From positions 1 through 11,844 of the forward strand of contig JABMNG010000122.1 of the NCBI GenBank assembly GCA_013205275.1: a DNA stretch of 11,844 nt. Reading direction: 5' to 3'. The translations under genes were made by a program, and so were the position numbers. The DNA comes from Methylophilales bacterium. GTDB taxonomy: Bacteria; Pseudomonadota; Gammaproteobacteria; Burkholderiales; Methylophilaceae. Below the pieces are notes generated by a model, which had not been told where the DNA came from, ran no database searches, and saw nothing but the letters and a program-made list of their open reading frames with translations. Below are positions 1 to 7,440 of this stretch, in pieces. The first letter of the stretch is position 1, and the number at the start of each line of letters is the position of its first letter.

Positions 1-827
1 AGATACTTGCTTTCAAATTCACCGACTAATATATTTGGCATTTCAACTAATGCTGTTACTTCCTCCAAAAGAGCCTCATCTTTGAAATCAGAGTGATTTA
101 TGTTCATTCCTTCTGAAGCTTTAATGATTTGATTTTCGATTGCATTTTTTCTTTTTTGAAAGTTAGCAATCACACGCCCTTCATTTAAAAGTTTATCTTC
201 ATATTCATTTGCATGACTTAATTCAATTAATTTTCTTTCTGATTCAAATCTATGCCCAATTGTAAATCTTGAAGATTTTATTCCCAAGATACTCATCCTG
301 ACTATTTCTCTTCCATGAATAACCACGAAATTTTTAACAGGCCTAACAAAGCTAACTGTTTCCCAACCATCATCTAATTGGTAGCTCATTACTTTTTTTA
401 TTGGGAGATTTTTTATTGAGTCATTAATAAGATTTTCTAGAATTTCATATAGTTTCTTACCAACAATATTTTTTTCAATATAGAGATCGTCATCTCGTAC
501 GATTATTTTTGAAAATGATGATGCTTCACCAATAGATTCTAATTTTTTATTCAGTGCTTGTTGAGCATTTCCTTCGCTATCTAAACCTATCTTTTTTGGC
601 ATTAACTTGATTAATTTTTTTTCTGCTAATCCTTCCGATGCAACATTAAATATTTTTACCCCCAACCTTCGAGGGGTGCTAAATGTTTTATATTCTGAAG
701 CGCTGGTTAATTGATTGTGGATTAAACTTTCGTAAATATTTTTTCCAAAATGCTCACCAAGTTCTTTTTGAGATAAAGGGGGGAGCTCTTCAGTTATTAG
801 CTCTATAAGTAAAGTATCATTTATCAT
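1..827 (-). CDS. glyS: Glycine--tRNA ligase beta subunit, N-terminal part (cut by window edge)
   Basis: This is the beta chain of the alpha2beta2 bacterial glycyl-tRNA synthetase, which with GlyQ charges tRNA-Gly in the cytoplasm. I translated it by hand from an ATG at 827 down to the left edge: about 275 codons with no stop, against roughly 690 residues usual for the family, so the C-terminal part is outside the window. Family landmarks are TEELPP (residues 12-17), TPRRLG (51-56), FVRPV at about 155-159 followed by a HG at 166-167, and a GHRF near residue 185. The start overlaps the glyQ stop region by 11 bases (817-827), which implies translational coupling. No good Shine-Dalgarno is visible; only a distant GGA lies upstream. 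A second ATG at 820 is in a different frame and was not used. The identity is secure; the exact start is likely. Confidence 0.95.
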   Translation of the reverse strand, partial: MINDTLLIELITEELPPLSQKELGEHFGKNIYESLIHNQLTSASEYKTFSTPRRLGVKIFNVASEGLAEKKLIKLMPKKIGLDSEGNAQQALNKKLESIGEASSFSKIIVRDDDLYIEKNIVGKKLYEILENLINDSIKNLPIKKVMSYQLDDGWETVSFVRPVKNFVVIHGREIVRMSILGIKSSRFTIGHRFESERKLIELSHANEYEDKLLNEGRVIANFQKRKNAIENQIIKASEGMNINHSDFKDEALLEEVTALVEMPNILVGEFESKY

Positions 828-1734
828 TTTTTAGATTGTCCATCGCCTCTTTAGCATGTTTAGGATTGGCTAATGGAAAGCCAAGTTTTTTCCTACTTTC
901 GAGATAGGAGGATGCAACCTCACGTGAAATTTTTCTTATTTTAGCAATAAAGTCAGCTCTCTCTGTTACGCTAATCACCCCTCGTGCATCGAGTAGATTG
1001 AAGGTGTGTGCTGCTTTTAGTACCTGCTCATATGCAGGCAATGCAAGTGACTTACTAACTAGATTGCTCGCTTGTTTTTCGTGTGATGAGAATGCACTTA
1101 ATAGAAACTCCGCATCACTATGTTCAAAGTTGTAGGCACTCTGTTCTATTTCGTTTTGAAGAAATATATCGCCATACTTTAAATCCTTCGTCCATTGTAT
1201 GTCGAATACATTATCGACATTTTGAATGTACATGGCTAACCTTTCTAGGCCGTAGGTAATTTCTCCAGTGATTGGTTTACAAGCTATACCACCCACCTGC
1301 TGAAAGTATGTAAACTGAGTTACCTCCATTCCGTTTAACCATACCTCCCAGCCAAGCCCCCATGCACCTAATGTTGGATTTTCCCAATTATCTTCAACTA
1401 GCCTCACATCATTTTCTTTTAGGTTAAATCCAAGGTTTTCTAGTGAGCCCATATATAGGTCTACAATATTCCCTGGGGAAGGTTTAAGTACTACCTGAAA
1501 TTGATAGTAATGTTGTAAGCGGTTCGGGTTTTCCCCATAACGACCATCCTTAGGTCGTCGGCTTGGTTGAATGTAAGCTGCTTTCCATGGCTCCGGTCCG
1601 AGCGCCCTTAAAAAAGTTGCTGTATGTGATGTTCCTGCACCGACTTCCATGTCATAGGATTGAATCAGTGCGCAACCTTGGTTTGCCCAGTATTTCTGAA
1701 GGTTAAGAATAATTTCTTGGAATGTAGGGTTCAT
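817..1734 (-). CDS. glyQ: Glycine--tRNA ligase alpha subunit
   Basis: This is the catalytic alpha chain of the bacterial alpha2beta2 glycyl-tRNA synthetase; it activates glycine with ATP and works with the GlyS beta chain. The 305-residue product has the usual full length for the family (about 300). Diagnostic stretches are [16 protein letters not shown] (residues 35-50), the class II aminoacyl-tRNA synthetase region [17 protein letters not shown] (56-72), LENLGFN near residue 98, and [13 protein letters not shown] near residues 159-171, the motif 3 region. It lies 50 bp downstream of lnt and overlaps glyS by 11 bases, the standard glyQS arrangement. No strong ribosome binding site precedes the ATG. 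The gene shows no sign of damage. Confidence 0.98.
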   Translation of the reverse strand: MNPTFQEIILNLQKYWANQGCALIQSYDMEVGAGTSHTATFLRALGPEPWKAAYIQPSRRPKDGRYGENPNRLQHYYQFQVVLKPSPGNIVDLYMGSLENLGFNLKENDVRLVEDNWENPTLGAWGLGWEVWLNGMEVTQFTYFQQVGGIACKPITGEITYGLERLAMYIQNVDNVFDIQWTKDLKYGDIFLQNEIEQSAYNFEHSDAEFLLSAFSSHEKQASNLVSKSLALPAYEQVLKAAHTFNLLDARGVISVTERADFIAKIRKISREVASSYLESRKKLGFPLANPKHAKEAMDNLKNDK

Positions 1735-1784
1735 ATTATTGTTTCTGTTTTCAATAGGCCATTTTACTGTTTTTTTCAGTCACA

Positions 1785-3284
1785 TCAAAGGGAGGATATA
1801 TTTCTTTTATTCTTAATGAAAACAAAAAACAAAAGATAGGCTAAACAAAGAAGGATGAGTGGGAAATTACCGAGCCTACTAAAAGGGGTGCTGCCTTGAT
1901 ATCCTTGAGCGAGACCATCTAGCTTGGCTGTTTTATGCTGAGGAAGACTACCAATAAGATAACCATTTTTATCAATAATGGATGTAACACCAGTGTTTGT
2001 AGCTCTTAACATCATTCTCTGAGTCTCTATCGCTCGTGCTTGTGATATTTGTAAGTGCTGGCTGGCTGCAATCGAATTACCATACCAAGCATCGTTGCTA
2101 AGATTAACTAATAATGTTGCTTCTGGTAGGGCCTTTATAATCTCATAACCAAAAACATCCTCATAGCAGATATTCAAACCTATAATTTGATTGCTAACAC
2201 TTATCGGGGCCTGGATTTTATTCCCACTAGACAGATCGCTGAATGGGATATTTAGCCAATGCTCATAAATATAATTAATTAGAGGTTTAAGAGGCATGAA
2301 TTCACCAAAAGGAACTAAGTGATATTTTCTATAATACTGAATAGGATCAATGCCAATTGAAAATGCAGCATTAAAGAACTGATTTTCTTTTTTTTCTATC
2401 GCCCCAAGAATAACATTTCCGTTATTAATTTTTGCATGACTCATAATTTCATCAAGGTAGCTGCTAGGAATCTGATGAAACATTAGAGGAATTGATGTTT
2501 CAGGCAAGATAATAAGTTTAGCGTCAGAGCTTTTTATTAAATTTAGGTACTTAAGAAGGCTTTCATTTAAAAAGTCTTGGCTCCATTTTTTATCCTGCGC
2601 GATATTGCCTTGGATTAGGCTAATACTGATTGGGTCATTGACTGGGTTAACCCAGTCAATTTTTTTTAGCGCCTCTCCTGCACCCCAAATAATAAACAAA
2701 AATACAATAAGTAGTGCAGATTTTGAGTTGTATTTATTTTGGAATATTTTGAATAGTATTGTTATGGTAATAAGAATTAAAAAAGTGACCCCATGGATGC
2801 CTGCTATAGGTATAAAGCCAGCCAAGGGACCATTTGGGACTTGACTATAACCTAGAGAGAGCCAAGGGAATCCAGTGAAAATAATACTTCTGAGCCATTC
2901 AGTTAAGGTAAAAATAACTGGTATCAAAAATATGTGTAGGTGATATTTTTTAAAAAAACTAAGAGGGAAGAAAAAAAGAGCTAGAAAGAAACACAAAAAA
3001 AATGTAAATATAACCGATAAAAAAATATGCATCTGTCCATATTCATTAAGGCATATTGTTATCCAATAAATACCTGATAAAAAAAATCCAAGACCAAAAA
3101 CTACGGCATGATAACTTCCGTTAAGTCGATTTTTTTTAATAATGATCAATAAGCCTATGAGGCATATAAATATAATTATAGGGAGGTTAAACGGGGCGAA
3201 TGATAAGACACAAAAACCTCCTAGCAAGAAGGAGGGAATAAGTGATGCAAAAGTTTTTTTTTCTAAAAAACTACTATATTTCAT
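1785..3284 (-). CDS. lnt: Apolipoprotein N-acyltransferase
   Basis: Lnt is an inner-membrane enzyme that transfers an acyl chain from a phospholipid to the amino group of the N-terminal cysteine of apolipoproteins, the last step of lipoprotein maturation. The 499-residue protein begins with about six hydrophobic segments (roughly residues 15-205), continues with a periplasmic nitrilase-like domain (about 220-460), and ends with one further membrane segment (about 473-491). The catalytic triad can be placed: Glu262 in LPETS, Lys320 in YRKYHLVPFGEF, and Cys373 in NICYED. The SNDAWYG (396-402) and RATNTGVTS (428-436) blocks are also typical. Length is normal (about 510). It follows the small exported-protein gene by 40 bp and sits downstream of corC, as in many proteobacteria. 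A perfect inverted repeat covers its initiation region (see 3283-3307). Confidence 0.97.
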   Translation of the reverse strand: MKYSSFLEKKTFASLIPSFLLGGFCVLSFAPFNLPIIIFICLIGLLIIIKKNRLNGSYHAVVFGLGFFLSGIYWITICLNEYGQMHIFLSVIFTFFLCFFLALFFFPLSFFKKYHLHIFLIPVIFTLTEWLRSIIFTGFPWLSLGYSQVPNGPLAGFIPIAGIHGVTFLILITITILFKIFQNKYNSKSALLIVFLFIIWGAGEALKKIDWVNPVNDPISISLIQGNIAQDKKWSQDFLNESLLKYLNLIKSSDAKLIILPETSIPLMFHQIPSSYLDEIMSHAKINNGNVILGAIEKKENQFFNAAFSIGIDPIQYYRKYHLVPFGEFMPLKPLINYIYEHWLNIPFSDLSSGNKIQAPISVSNQIIGLNICYEDVFGYEIIKALPEATLLVNLSNDAWYGNSIAASQHLQISQARAIETQRMMLRATNTGVTSIIDKNGYLIGSLPQHKTAKLDGLAQGYQGSTPFSRLGNFPLILLCLAYLLFFVFIKNKRNISSL

Positions 3285-3307
3285 AAAGCAATTGTACCTT
3301 GCTTTAT
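3283..3307 (-). promoter_or_regulatory. Inverted repeat over the lnt start codon
   Basis: A perfect 9-bp inverted repeat (ATAAAGCAA at 3283-3291, TTGCTTTAT at 3299-3307) with a 7-base loop lies directly at the lnt start. The first two bases of the ATG (3284, 3283) are in the 3' arm as read on the lnt mRNA. The only Shine-Dalgarno-like bases (AAGG) straddle the 5' arm and the loop. The hairpin could therefore tune lnt translation. The stem has only two G-C pairs, so it would be weak. Read on the plus strand it is followed by a T run (3307-3313) and could instead act as a poor terminator of antisense transcription. The pairing is seen directly; any function is inferred. Confidence 0.4.
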
Positions 3308-3324
3308 TTTTTTATTAAGACCAT

Positions 3325-3735
3325 TTAAAAAATATTATCAGAACCTTTTTTTACGTCAAATTGGGTCCCATCGATTAAATTTGATTCATTAATATTATTC
3401 ATAAAGGTAACTGACTCTACAAAGCCGTCAACTATATCTAACTCCGTTGTTGGAAAGTATTTTCCAGATTCATCTGTATTTATATTGTGGTAATACCATG
3501 TGCTAGCAATAATATTATTAGATGACTGCATCTTAATATCTATTTTTTTTACAGGCTGACCAATAATTGCAATAATCTCATCGGTTGTCATTATCCCTAT
3601 CACCTCTACAAACTCATGATATAAAGTTGGTAGATTATCAACTATTGGAGGAATTTCGGCTCGTGGAGACTCGTTATGATGCTCTGCAAATGATGCGTAA
3701 GATATTAGAAGTAAGCTGGCAAGTAGTAGACGCAT
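3325..3735 (-). CDS. Small exported protein with a BamE/SmpA-like sequence pattern
   Basis: I do not recognise this as a named gene. The 136-residue product starts with a clear Sec signal peptide (MRLLLASLLLISYASFA, likely cut after Ala17), so it should reach the periplasm. There is no lipobox cysteine and no cysteine at all. Residues 46-61 (IGIMTTDEIIAIIGQP), then STWYYHNIN (78-86), a strand-like TELDIVDGFVESVTF (97-111) and a polar tail resemble the SmpA/OmlA (BamE) layout: 'GMT..EV...LG.P', then 'W.Y', then an 'L.F....V..V' strand pair. That assignment is tentative and based on pattern only. Translation should be efficient, since AGGGG lies five bases before the ATG, the best-placed Shine-Dalgarno in this gene cluster. 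It sits between corC (44 bp upstream) and lnt (40 bp downstream), an interval I would expect to be empty in the common corC-lnt arrangement. Confidence 0.85.
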   Translation of the reverse strand: MRLLLASLLLISYASFAEHHNESPRAEIPPIVDNLPTLYHEFVEVIGIMTTDEIIAIIGQPVKKIDIKMQSSNNIIASTWYYHNINTDESGKYFPTTELDIVDGFVESVTFMNNINESNLIDGTQFDVKKGSDNIF

Positions 3736-3740
3736 AATTT

Positions 3741-3745
3741 CCCCT
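3741..3745 (-). promoter_or_regulatory. Strong Shine-Dalgarno of the small exported protein
   Basis: AGGGG on the minus strand is separated by five bases from the ATG at 3735-3733. Most genes in this window have no recognisable ribosome binding site, so this one stands out. It fixes the start so that the whole signal peptide is included. Confidence 0.7.
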
Positions 3746-3779
3746 AAAGGCAGTATGAGTGATTGCTTAATAGATTAGT

Positions 3780-4616
3780 TCAATCTTTACTTTCAATATT
3801 TTCCGGATTAGCGACTTTAATTTGTATTGAATGAATCTGCCTGCTATCAGAGCGAAGTATTTTTATATCAAATGCATCGAATGTTATGATTTCATCTTTG
3901 TTTGGGAGGTATCCAAAATGATGGGTTACCAATCCCCCAATTGTTGAGAATTCATCGTCGCTATAATTTGTTCCGAAGTAGGCATTGAAGTCATTAATTT
4001 CAGTCGATGCCTTTACTCTAAATTCCCTTTCATTATCTTCAATAATATTGTCTTCTGTTTCGTCATAGTCGAACTCATCTTCTATTTCTCCTACAATTTG
4101 CTCTAAGACATCCTCAATTGTGACCATCCCACTAACTCCACCATACTCATCAACAACGATTGCAATATGGTTGCGATTGCTTCTAAATTCCTTGAGTAAA
4201 ACATTCAGTCGCTTTGATTCCGGAACAAACACAGCTGGCCTGAGCTTGTCTCTTAATTCAAACTCGTCCCCTGCAATATATCTAAGCAAGTCTTTAGCTA
4301 ATAAAATTCCCAAAACATCATTTACGTCATCTTCTATAACGGGAAACCGAGAATGTGCAGTTTCTATAACGTAAGGGATAAATTCTTCAGGTTTTTTGGT
4401 TATATCAATAAAATCAATTTGGGACCTTGGAATCATAATGTCTCTTACCTGCATTTCAGAGACATTTAGAACTCCTTCTAGCATAGTTAGAGAGTCTGTA
4501 TCTATTATGCGTTGGTCAAAAGCCGCTTTTAAAATTTCAGAAACTTGTTCTTTATTTTTAGGCTTGAATAAAAACTTTCTAATATGCTTAATTATTCGAT
4601 TTTTTTTATTTTTCAT
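3780..4616 (-). CDS. corC: CBS-pair protein CorC/YbeX (cytosolic type)
   Basis: This is a CorC/HlyC-family protein lacking the membrane DUF21 domain, so it is the short YbeX type. The family was linked to magnesium/cobalt efflux, and YbeX has more recently been linked to ribosome metabolism. Its exact role here is not shown by the sequence. The 278-residue protein has a charged basic N-terminus (1-25), the VSEMQVRDIMIPRSQI block (52-67), two CBS motifs (about 55-115 and 120-178) with the signature VVDEYGGVSGMVTIEDVLEQ (154-173), an acidic linker (176-196) and a CorC_HlyC domain (about 200-270) with STIGGLV. No membrane segment is present. Its ATG follows the ybeY TAG stop without a single intervening base (TAGATG), so the two should be translationally coupled. 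No ribosome binding site of its own is evident. Confidence 0.95.
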   Translation of the reverse strand: MKNKKNRIIKHIRKFLFKPKNKEQVSEILKAAFDQRIIDTDSLTMLEGVLNVSEMQVRDIMIPRSQIDFIDITKKPEEFIPYVIETAHSRFPVIEDDVNDVLGILLAKDLLRYIAGDEFELRDKLRPAVFVPESKRLNVLLKEFRSNRNHIAIVVDEYGGVSGMVTIEDVLEQIVGEIEDEFDYDETEDNIIEDNEREFRVKASTEINDFNAYFGTNYSDDEFSTIGGLVTHHFGYLPNKDEIITFDAFDIKILRSDSRQIHSIQIKVANPENIESKD

Positions 4617-5069
4617 CTATTTTATTATATTTGAAGTGTAGGGATTTGGATAACCAAGCTTTCTTAATACCTTTATTTCCGTAGCTTCCATTTTTTTAGC
4701 CTCAATATCATTTTCGTGATCATAGCCTAATAAATGAAGATAGCCATGAATCACTAGGTGAGCATAATGGGCAATAATTTTCTTCTTTTGCTGCCTGGCC
4801 TCTGCTTTAACAATGGGATGACATAACACAAGGTCCCCCATTAAAGGGGCGTCATCAATTAGGAACGATAATACATTAGTAGGCTTATTAATGTTCCTAT
4901 ATTGGACATTCAATTCCGAAGAATCTTTTTCAGAAACTAGCCTTATTGTAATAATTGATTCCTTTTTTGCTAAATCAGCTAGCCATAGCTTGCAGTCTTT
5001 TATTTTAAGTGCTTTTTTATTGTGTAACGTATCTTGAATTTCTAATGACAAGTTTGATTGAGCAGGCAT
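4617..5069 (-). CDS. ybeY: Endoribonuclease YbeY
   Basis: YbeY is a zinc-dependent single-strand endoribonuclease involved in 16S rRNA 3'-end maturation and late 70S ribosome quality control. The 150-residue product (the family is about 150-160) carries the zinc motif HGYLHLLGYDH (residues 108-118), giving His108, His112 and His118 as ligands. It also has the conserved YRNINKPTNVLSF (57-69) with Arg58, and the GDLVLC strand (78-83). The residue after NVLSF is Leu rather than the Pro of the E. coli protein; I see this as ordinary variation. It starts six bases after the phoH stop and its TAG abuts the corC ATG. The phoH-ybeY-corC order is conserved in proteobacteria. No Shine-Dalgarno is seen, which suggests coupling to phoH. 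Confidence 0.96.
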   Translation of the reverse strand: MPAQSNLSLEIQDTLHNKKALKIKDCKLWLADLAKKESIITIRLVSEKDSSELNVQYRNINKPTNVLSFLIDDAPLMGDLVLCHPIVKAEARQQKKKIIAHYAHLVIHGYLHLLGYDHENDIEAKKMEATEIKVLRKLGYPNPYTSNIIK

Positions 5070-5075
5070 ATGTAT

Positions 5076-6014
5076 TTATCTGTCAGAATACTTTTCGTAT
5101 GCATTAATAATTTTTTGCACCAAGGGATGCCTTACGACATCCTCTGACGTGAATTGAGTAAATTCAATTCCATTAATATTTGTTAGAATTTTTTGAATTT
5201 CAATTAATCCACTTAATTGCCCCTTTGCTAAATCAATTTGCGTAATATCACCCGTAATAACTGCTTTCGTCCCGAACCCAATTCGCGTTAAAAACATTTT
5301 CATTTGTTCGGGGGTTGTGTTTTGTGCTTCGTCGAGAATGATAAAACTTTGACTCAGTGTTCTTCCTCTCATATAGGCAAGGGGGGCTACCTCTAGTATT
5401 CCTTTTTCAAATAACTTTGTCACATGATCATAGCCAGCCAAATCGTACAGCGCATCATATAGAGGCCTCAGATAGGGGTCCACTTTTTGTGCTAAATCAC
5501 CAGGCAAAAAACCTAATCTCTCTCCAGCTTCGACTGCAGGCCTGACCAAGACGATTCGCTTGACCTTCTCTCTATTTAAAGCATCTAAGGCCGATGCTAC
5601 TGCCAAATAAGTTTTCCCTGTTCCAGCAGGACCAATTCCAAAATTTATATCATCTCTTTGTATGCTTTGTAGGTATTGAACCTGGCGAGGCGTCCTCCCT
5701 TGCAATTCAGTTTTATTAGTTAATAATTGTGGAGAGGCATTTAATTTTTCTGGTGCGACTTTATTTACCTGAATCATCAAAAGCTGTATATCTTCCTGAG
5801 AAATTAGCTGATTTGCTCGGTGATAAAAACTTTCAATGATCTGTGAAGCGAGGGCAGTTTCTTTTTTGTTCCCATCCAGCGTAAAGCTTGACCCTTTTCT
5901 AGAGATGCTGATATCAAAACCCGCTGCAATTTGTTTTATATTCTCATCAAGAACGCCGCATAAGTTAGCGAGTTTTTTATTGTCGTTATCAGGTAGCTTT
6001 AAGTTGTGTTTCAT
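5076..6014 (-). CDS. phoH: PhoH-family ATPase (YbeZ)
   Basis: This is a PhoH/YbeZ-type cytosolic P-loop NTPase, thought to act with YbeY in RNA and ribosome metabolism. The 312-residue protein has a small N-terminal domain (about 1-85, looking like the KH-type domain often found in YbeZ), followed by RTPRQVQYLQSI (107-118), Walker A GPAGTGKT (128-135), the PhoH block VRPAVEAGERLGFLPGDL (157-174), Walker B FIILDEAQNTTPEQMKMFL (224-242) and the sensor-like VITGDITQIDL (252-262). All key residues are intact and the length is normal. Its ATG overlaps the miaB TAA by one base (TAATG). A good AAGGAG lies within the miaB tail at 6028-6033, although the 13-base spacing is long. Confidence 0.95.
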   Translation of the reverse strand: MKHNLKLPDNDNKKLANLCGVLDENIKQIAAGFDISISRKGSSFTLDGNKKETALASQIIESFYHRANQLISQEDIQLLMIQVNKVAPEKLNASPQLLTNKTELQGRTPRQVQYLQSIQRDDINFGIGPAGTGKTYLAVASALDALNREKVKRIVLVRPAVEAGERLGFLPGDLAQKVDPYLRPLYDALYDLAGYDHVTKLFEKGILEVAPLAYMRGRTLSQSFIILDEAQNTTPEQMKMFLTRIGFGTKAVITGDITQIDLAKGQLSGLIEIQKILTNINGIEFTQFTSEDVVRHPLVQKIINAYEKYSDR

Positions 6015-7339
6015 TAAGCTAAAATCTCTCCTTTTAGGTTTTTTTCTTCGGCTTGAACGATCCTAACACTTACAAATTTATTAAGTAAATCTGAATTCGA
6101 AGCAATCTCAACAACACGATTATTGTCAGTCTTTCCTAACAATGTATCTTTCTTTTTTACTGAATAGTGGTCAAATAAAACTCTTTGAACCGTTCCCTTC
6201 ATCGATTCAGTATATTTTCTTCCCTGTGTTGCATTAAGATTTTGAAAAACCTCTAATCGCTGCTGCTTAATTGTATTTAGAATATTGTCTTCAATGTAGG
6301 ATGCAGGCGTTCCCGGTCTGGGACTATATAAAAAACTATAGCTATAGTCAAATTCAAGCTCCTTCATTACATTCAATGTCGACATAAACTCCAGGTCTGT
6401 TTCGTTAGGAAACCCAATAATAAAATCAGAGGTTAACGAGATGTCTGGACAGACTTTCCTTAGCTTTCTGATAATTGATTTGTATTCTATGGATGTATAA
6501 TTTCTTTTCATTGCGGACAATACCCTATCTGATCCCGATTGCATTGGTAGATGAATTGCTTTTGCTAGTTTATCAATACTTTTAAAGCAGTTGATAAGAT
6601 TGTCAGTCATTTCGTTAGGGTGGCTTGTTGTAAATCGTATTCGTTTAATCTCATCAATTTCTGCTACATACTCTAACAAAATTGAAAAATCAGCTATTTC
6701 ACCATTACTCATAACGCCTCGATAGGCATTTACATTTTGCCCAAGGAGAGTAATTTCACTAACCCCGTTAAATGTAAGCCTAACTATTTCATTTAGGACC
6801 CCCTCTAAGGGACGAGATATTTCTTCTCCTCTGGTGTATGGGACAACACAAAATGAACAGTATTTACTGCAACCTTCCATAATTGAAACTGATGCAGAAG
6901 AGCGCGTTGATTCGTCTGCTGGGAGATGGTCAAATTTTTCGATCTCAGGAAAGGAGATATCAATTTGCGGCTTTCCAGAAATTTCTCTTTGATTAAGAAG
7001 ATCCGACACTCTATGAAGAGATTGTGGCCCAAAAACAAGATCAACAAAAGGTGCCCGCTTAATAATATTTTCGCCTTCTTGACTAGCAACGCATCCACCG
7101 ACTGCTATCCTTAGATTGGGATTGCTTGCTTTTAATTCTCGAAATCTTCCAAGGTCACTGAAAACCTTAACCTCTGCTTTTTCTCGAATAGAGCAAGTAT
7201 TTAGAATAATCAGGTCTGCTTCATTTGGGTCTGATGTTGAGGTGAGCTGATTTTTTTTACTTAAGACCGCACCTATTTTTTCAGAATCGTATTCATTCAT
7301 TTGGCAGCCAAAAGTTTTTATATAGTATTTGTTTGCCAT
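6014..7339 (-). CDS. miaB: tRNA-2-methylthio-N6-dimethylallyladenosine synthase MiaB
   Basis: MiaB is a radical-SAM methylthiotransferase that converts i6A37 to ms2i6A37 in tRNAs reading codons that begin with U. The 441-residue protein has the UPF0004 domain with auxiliary [4Fe-4S] ligands Cys12 (TFGCQMN), Cys49 (NTCSIRE) and Cys83 (GGCVAS). The radical-SAM core carries the CxxxCxxC motif at Cys157, Cys161 and Cys164 (GCSKYCSFCVVPYTRG). The TSHPNEM, QSGSDRVL and DFIIGFPNET blocks follow, and a C-terminal TRAM domain covers about 375-440. Length matches the family (about 440-475). It is the first gene of the minus-strand block and is preceded by a divergent promoter region. The ATG at 7339 has no Shine-Dalgarno, but starting there keeps the canonical KYYIKTFGCQMN opening. 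Confidence 0.97.
   Translation of the reverse strand: MANKYYIKTFGCQMNEYDSEKIGAVLSKKNQLTSTSDPNEADLIILNTCSIREKAEVKVFSDLGRFRELKASNPNLRIAVGGCVASQEGENIIKRAPFVDLVFGPQSLHRVSDLLNQREISGKPQIDISFPEIEKFDHLPADESTRSSASVSIMEGCSKYCSFCVVPYTRGEEISRPLEGVLNEIVRLTFNGVSEITLLGQNVNAYRGVMSNGEIADFSILLEYVAEIDEIKRIRFTTSHPNEMTDNLINCFKSIDKLAKAIHLPMQSGSDRVLSAMKRNYTSIEYKSIIRKLRKVCPDISLTSDFIIGFPNETDLEFMSTLNVMKELEFDYSYSFLYSPRPGTPASYIEDNILNTIKQQRLEVFQNLNATQGRKYTESMKGTVQRVLFDHYSVKKKDTLLGKTDNNRVVEIASNSDLLNKFVSVRIVQAEEKNLKGEILA
6028..6033 (-). promoter_or_regulatory. Shine-Dalgarno of phoH inside the miaB 3' end
   Basis: AAGGAG on the minus strand lies 13 bases before the phoH ATG and is embedded in the last codons of miaB. The spacing is longer than optimal, but this is the closest match to the consensus in the window. 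With the one-base TAATG overlap it supports coupled re-initiation on the miaB-phoH message. Confidence 0.55.
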
Positions 7340-7440
7340 TTAATTATTTTAATTTAATCATAATTAATATTATAGCTTTTAATAAGAGAAATTTTTAGTT
7401 GATTGTGTATATCCTGACCTGAATAGAGTAACATTTTGAA
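7340..7440. other. Divergent intergenic region miaB / cysG
   Basis: This 101-bp, strongly AT-rich spacer separates the divergent miaB and cysG starts and must hold both promoters. On the miaB side there is a TATAAT (see 7369-7374). On the cysG side the best I can offer is TTGATT at 7399-7404 with a poor -10 (AATAGA, 7422-7427) at a 17-base spacing, which I consider weak. No Fur-like, Cbl/CysB-like or other operator could be recognised, and no RNA structure is obvious. Confidence 0.5.
7369..7374 (-). promoter_or_regulatory. Candidate -10 box for the miaB-led transcript
   Basis: A perfect TATAAT lies on the minus strand 29 bases before the miaB ATG, which would give a leader of about 22 bases. 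No convincing -35 is found 16-18 bases further upstream; the sequence there is AT-rich. This is the only place before miaB where a promoter for the seven-plus-gene block could sit, since cysG is divergent. The surrounding DNA is so AT-rich that a chance match is possible. Confidence 0.45.

Noticed and set aside
1761..1784. Possible terminator between lnt and glyQ (ACTG, seven A, CAGT on the lnt strand)
   Set aside because: The stem is only four base pairs and no T run follows on the transcribed strand, so it is probably chance in AT-rich DNA and glyQS is likely co-transcribed.
4120..4641. Two plus-strand open frames (84 and 81 codons) opposite corC
   Set aside because: Both are antisense to a well-conserved CBS-domain gene and show only Ser/Ile/Leu-rich shadow translations.
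6805..7098. A 97-codon open frame inside miaB on the same strand
   Set aside because: It lies wholly within the conserved radical-SAM and UPF0004 coding frame of miaB, and its product is low-complexity with no family pattern, so it is an alternative-frame shadow.
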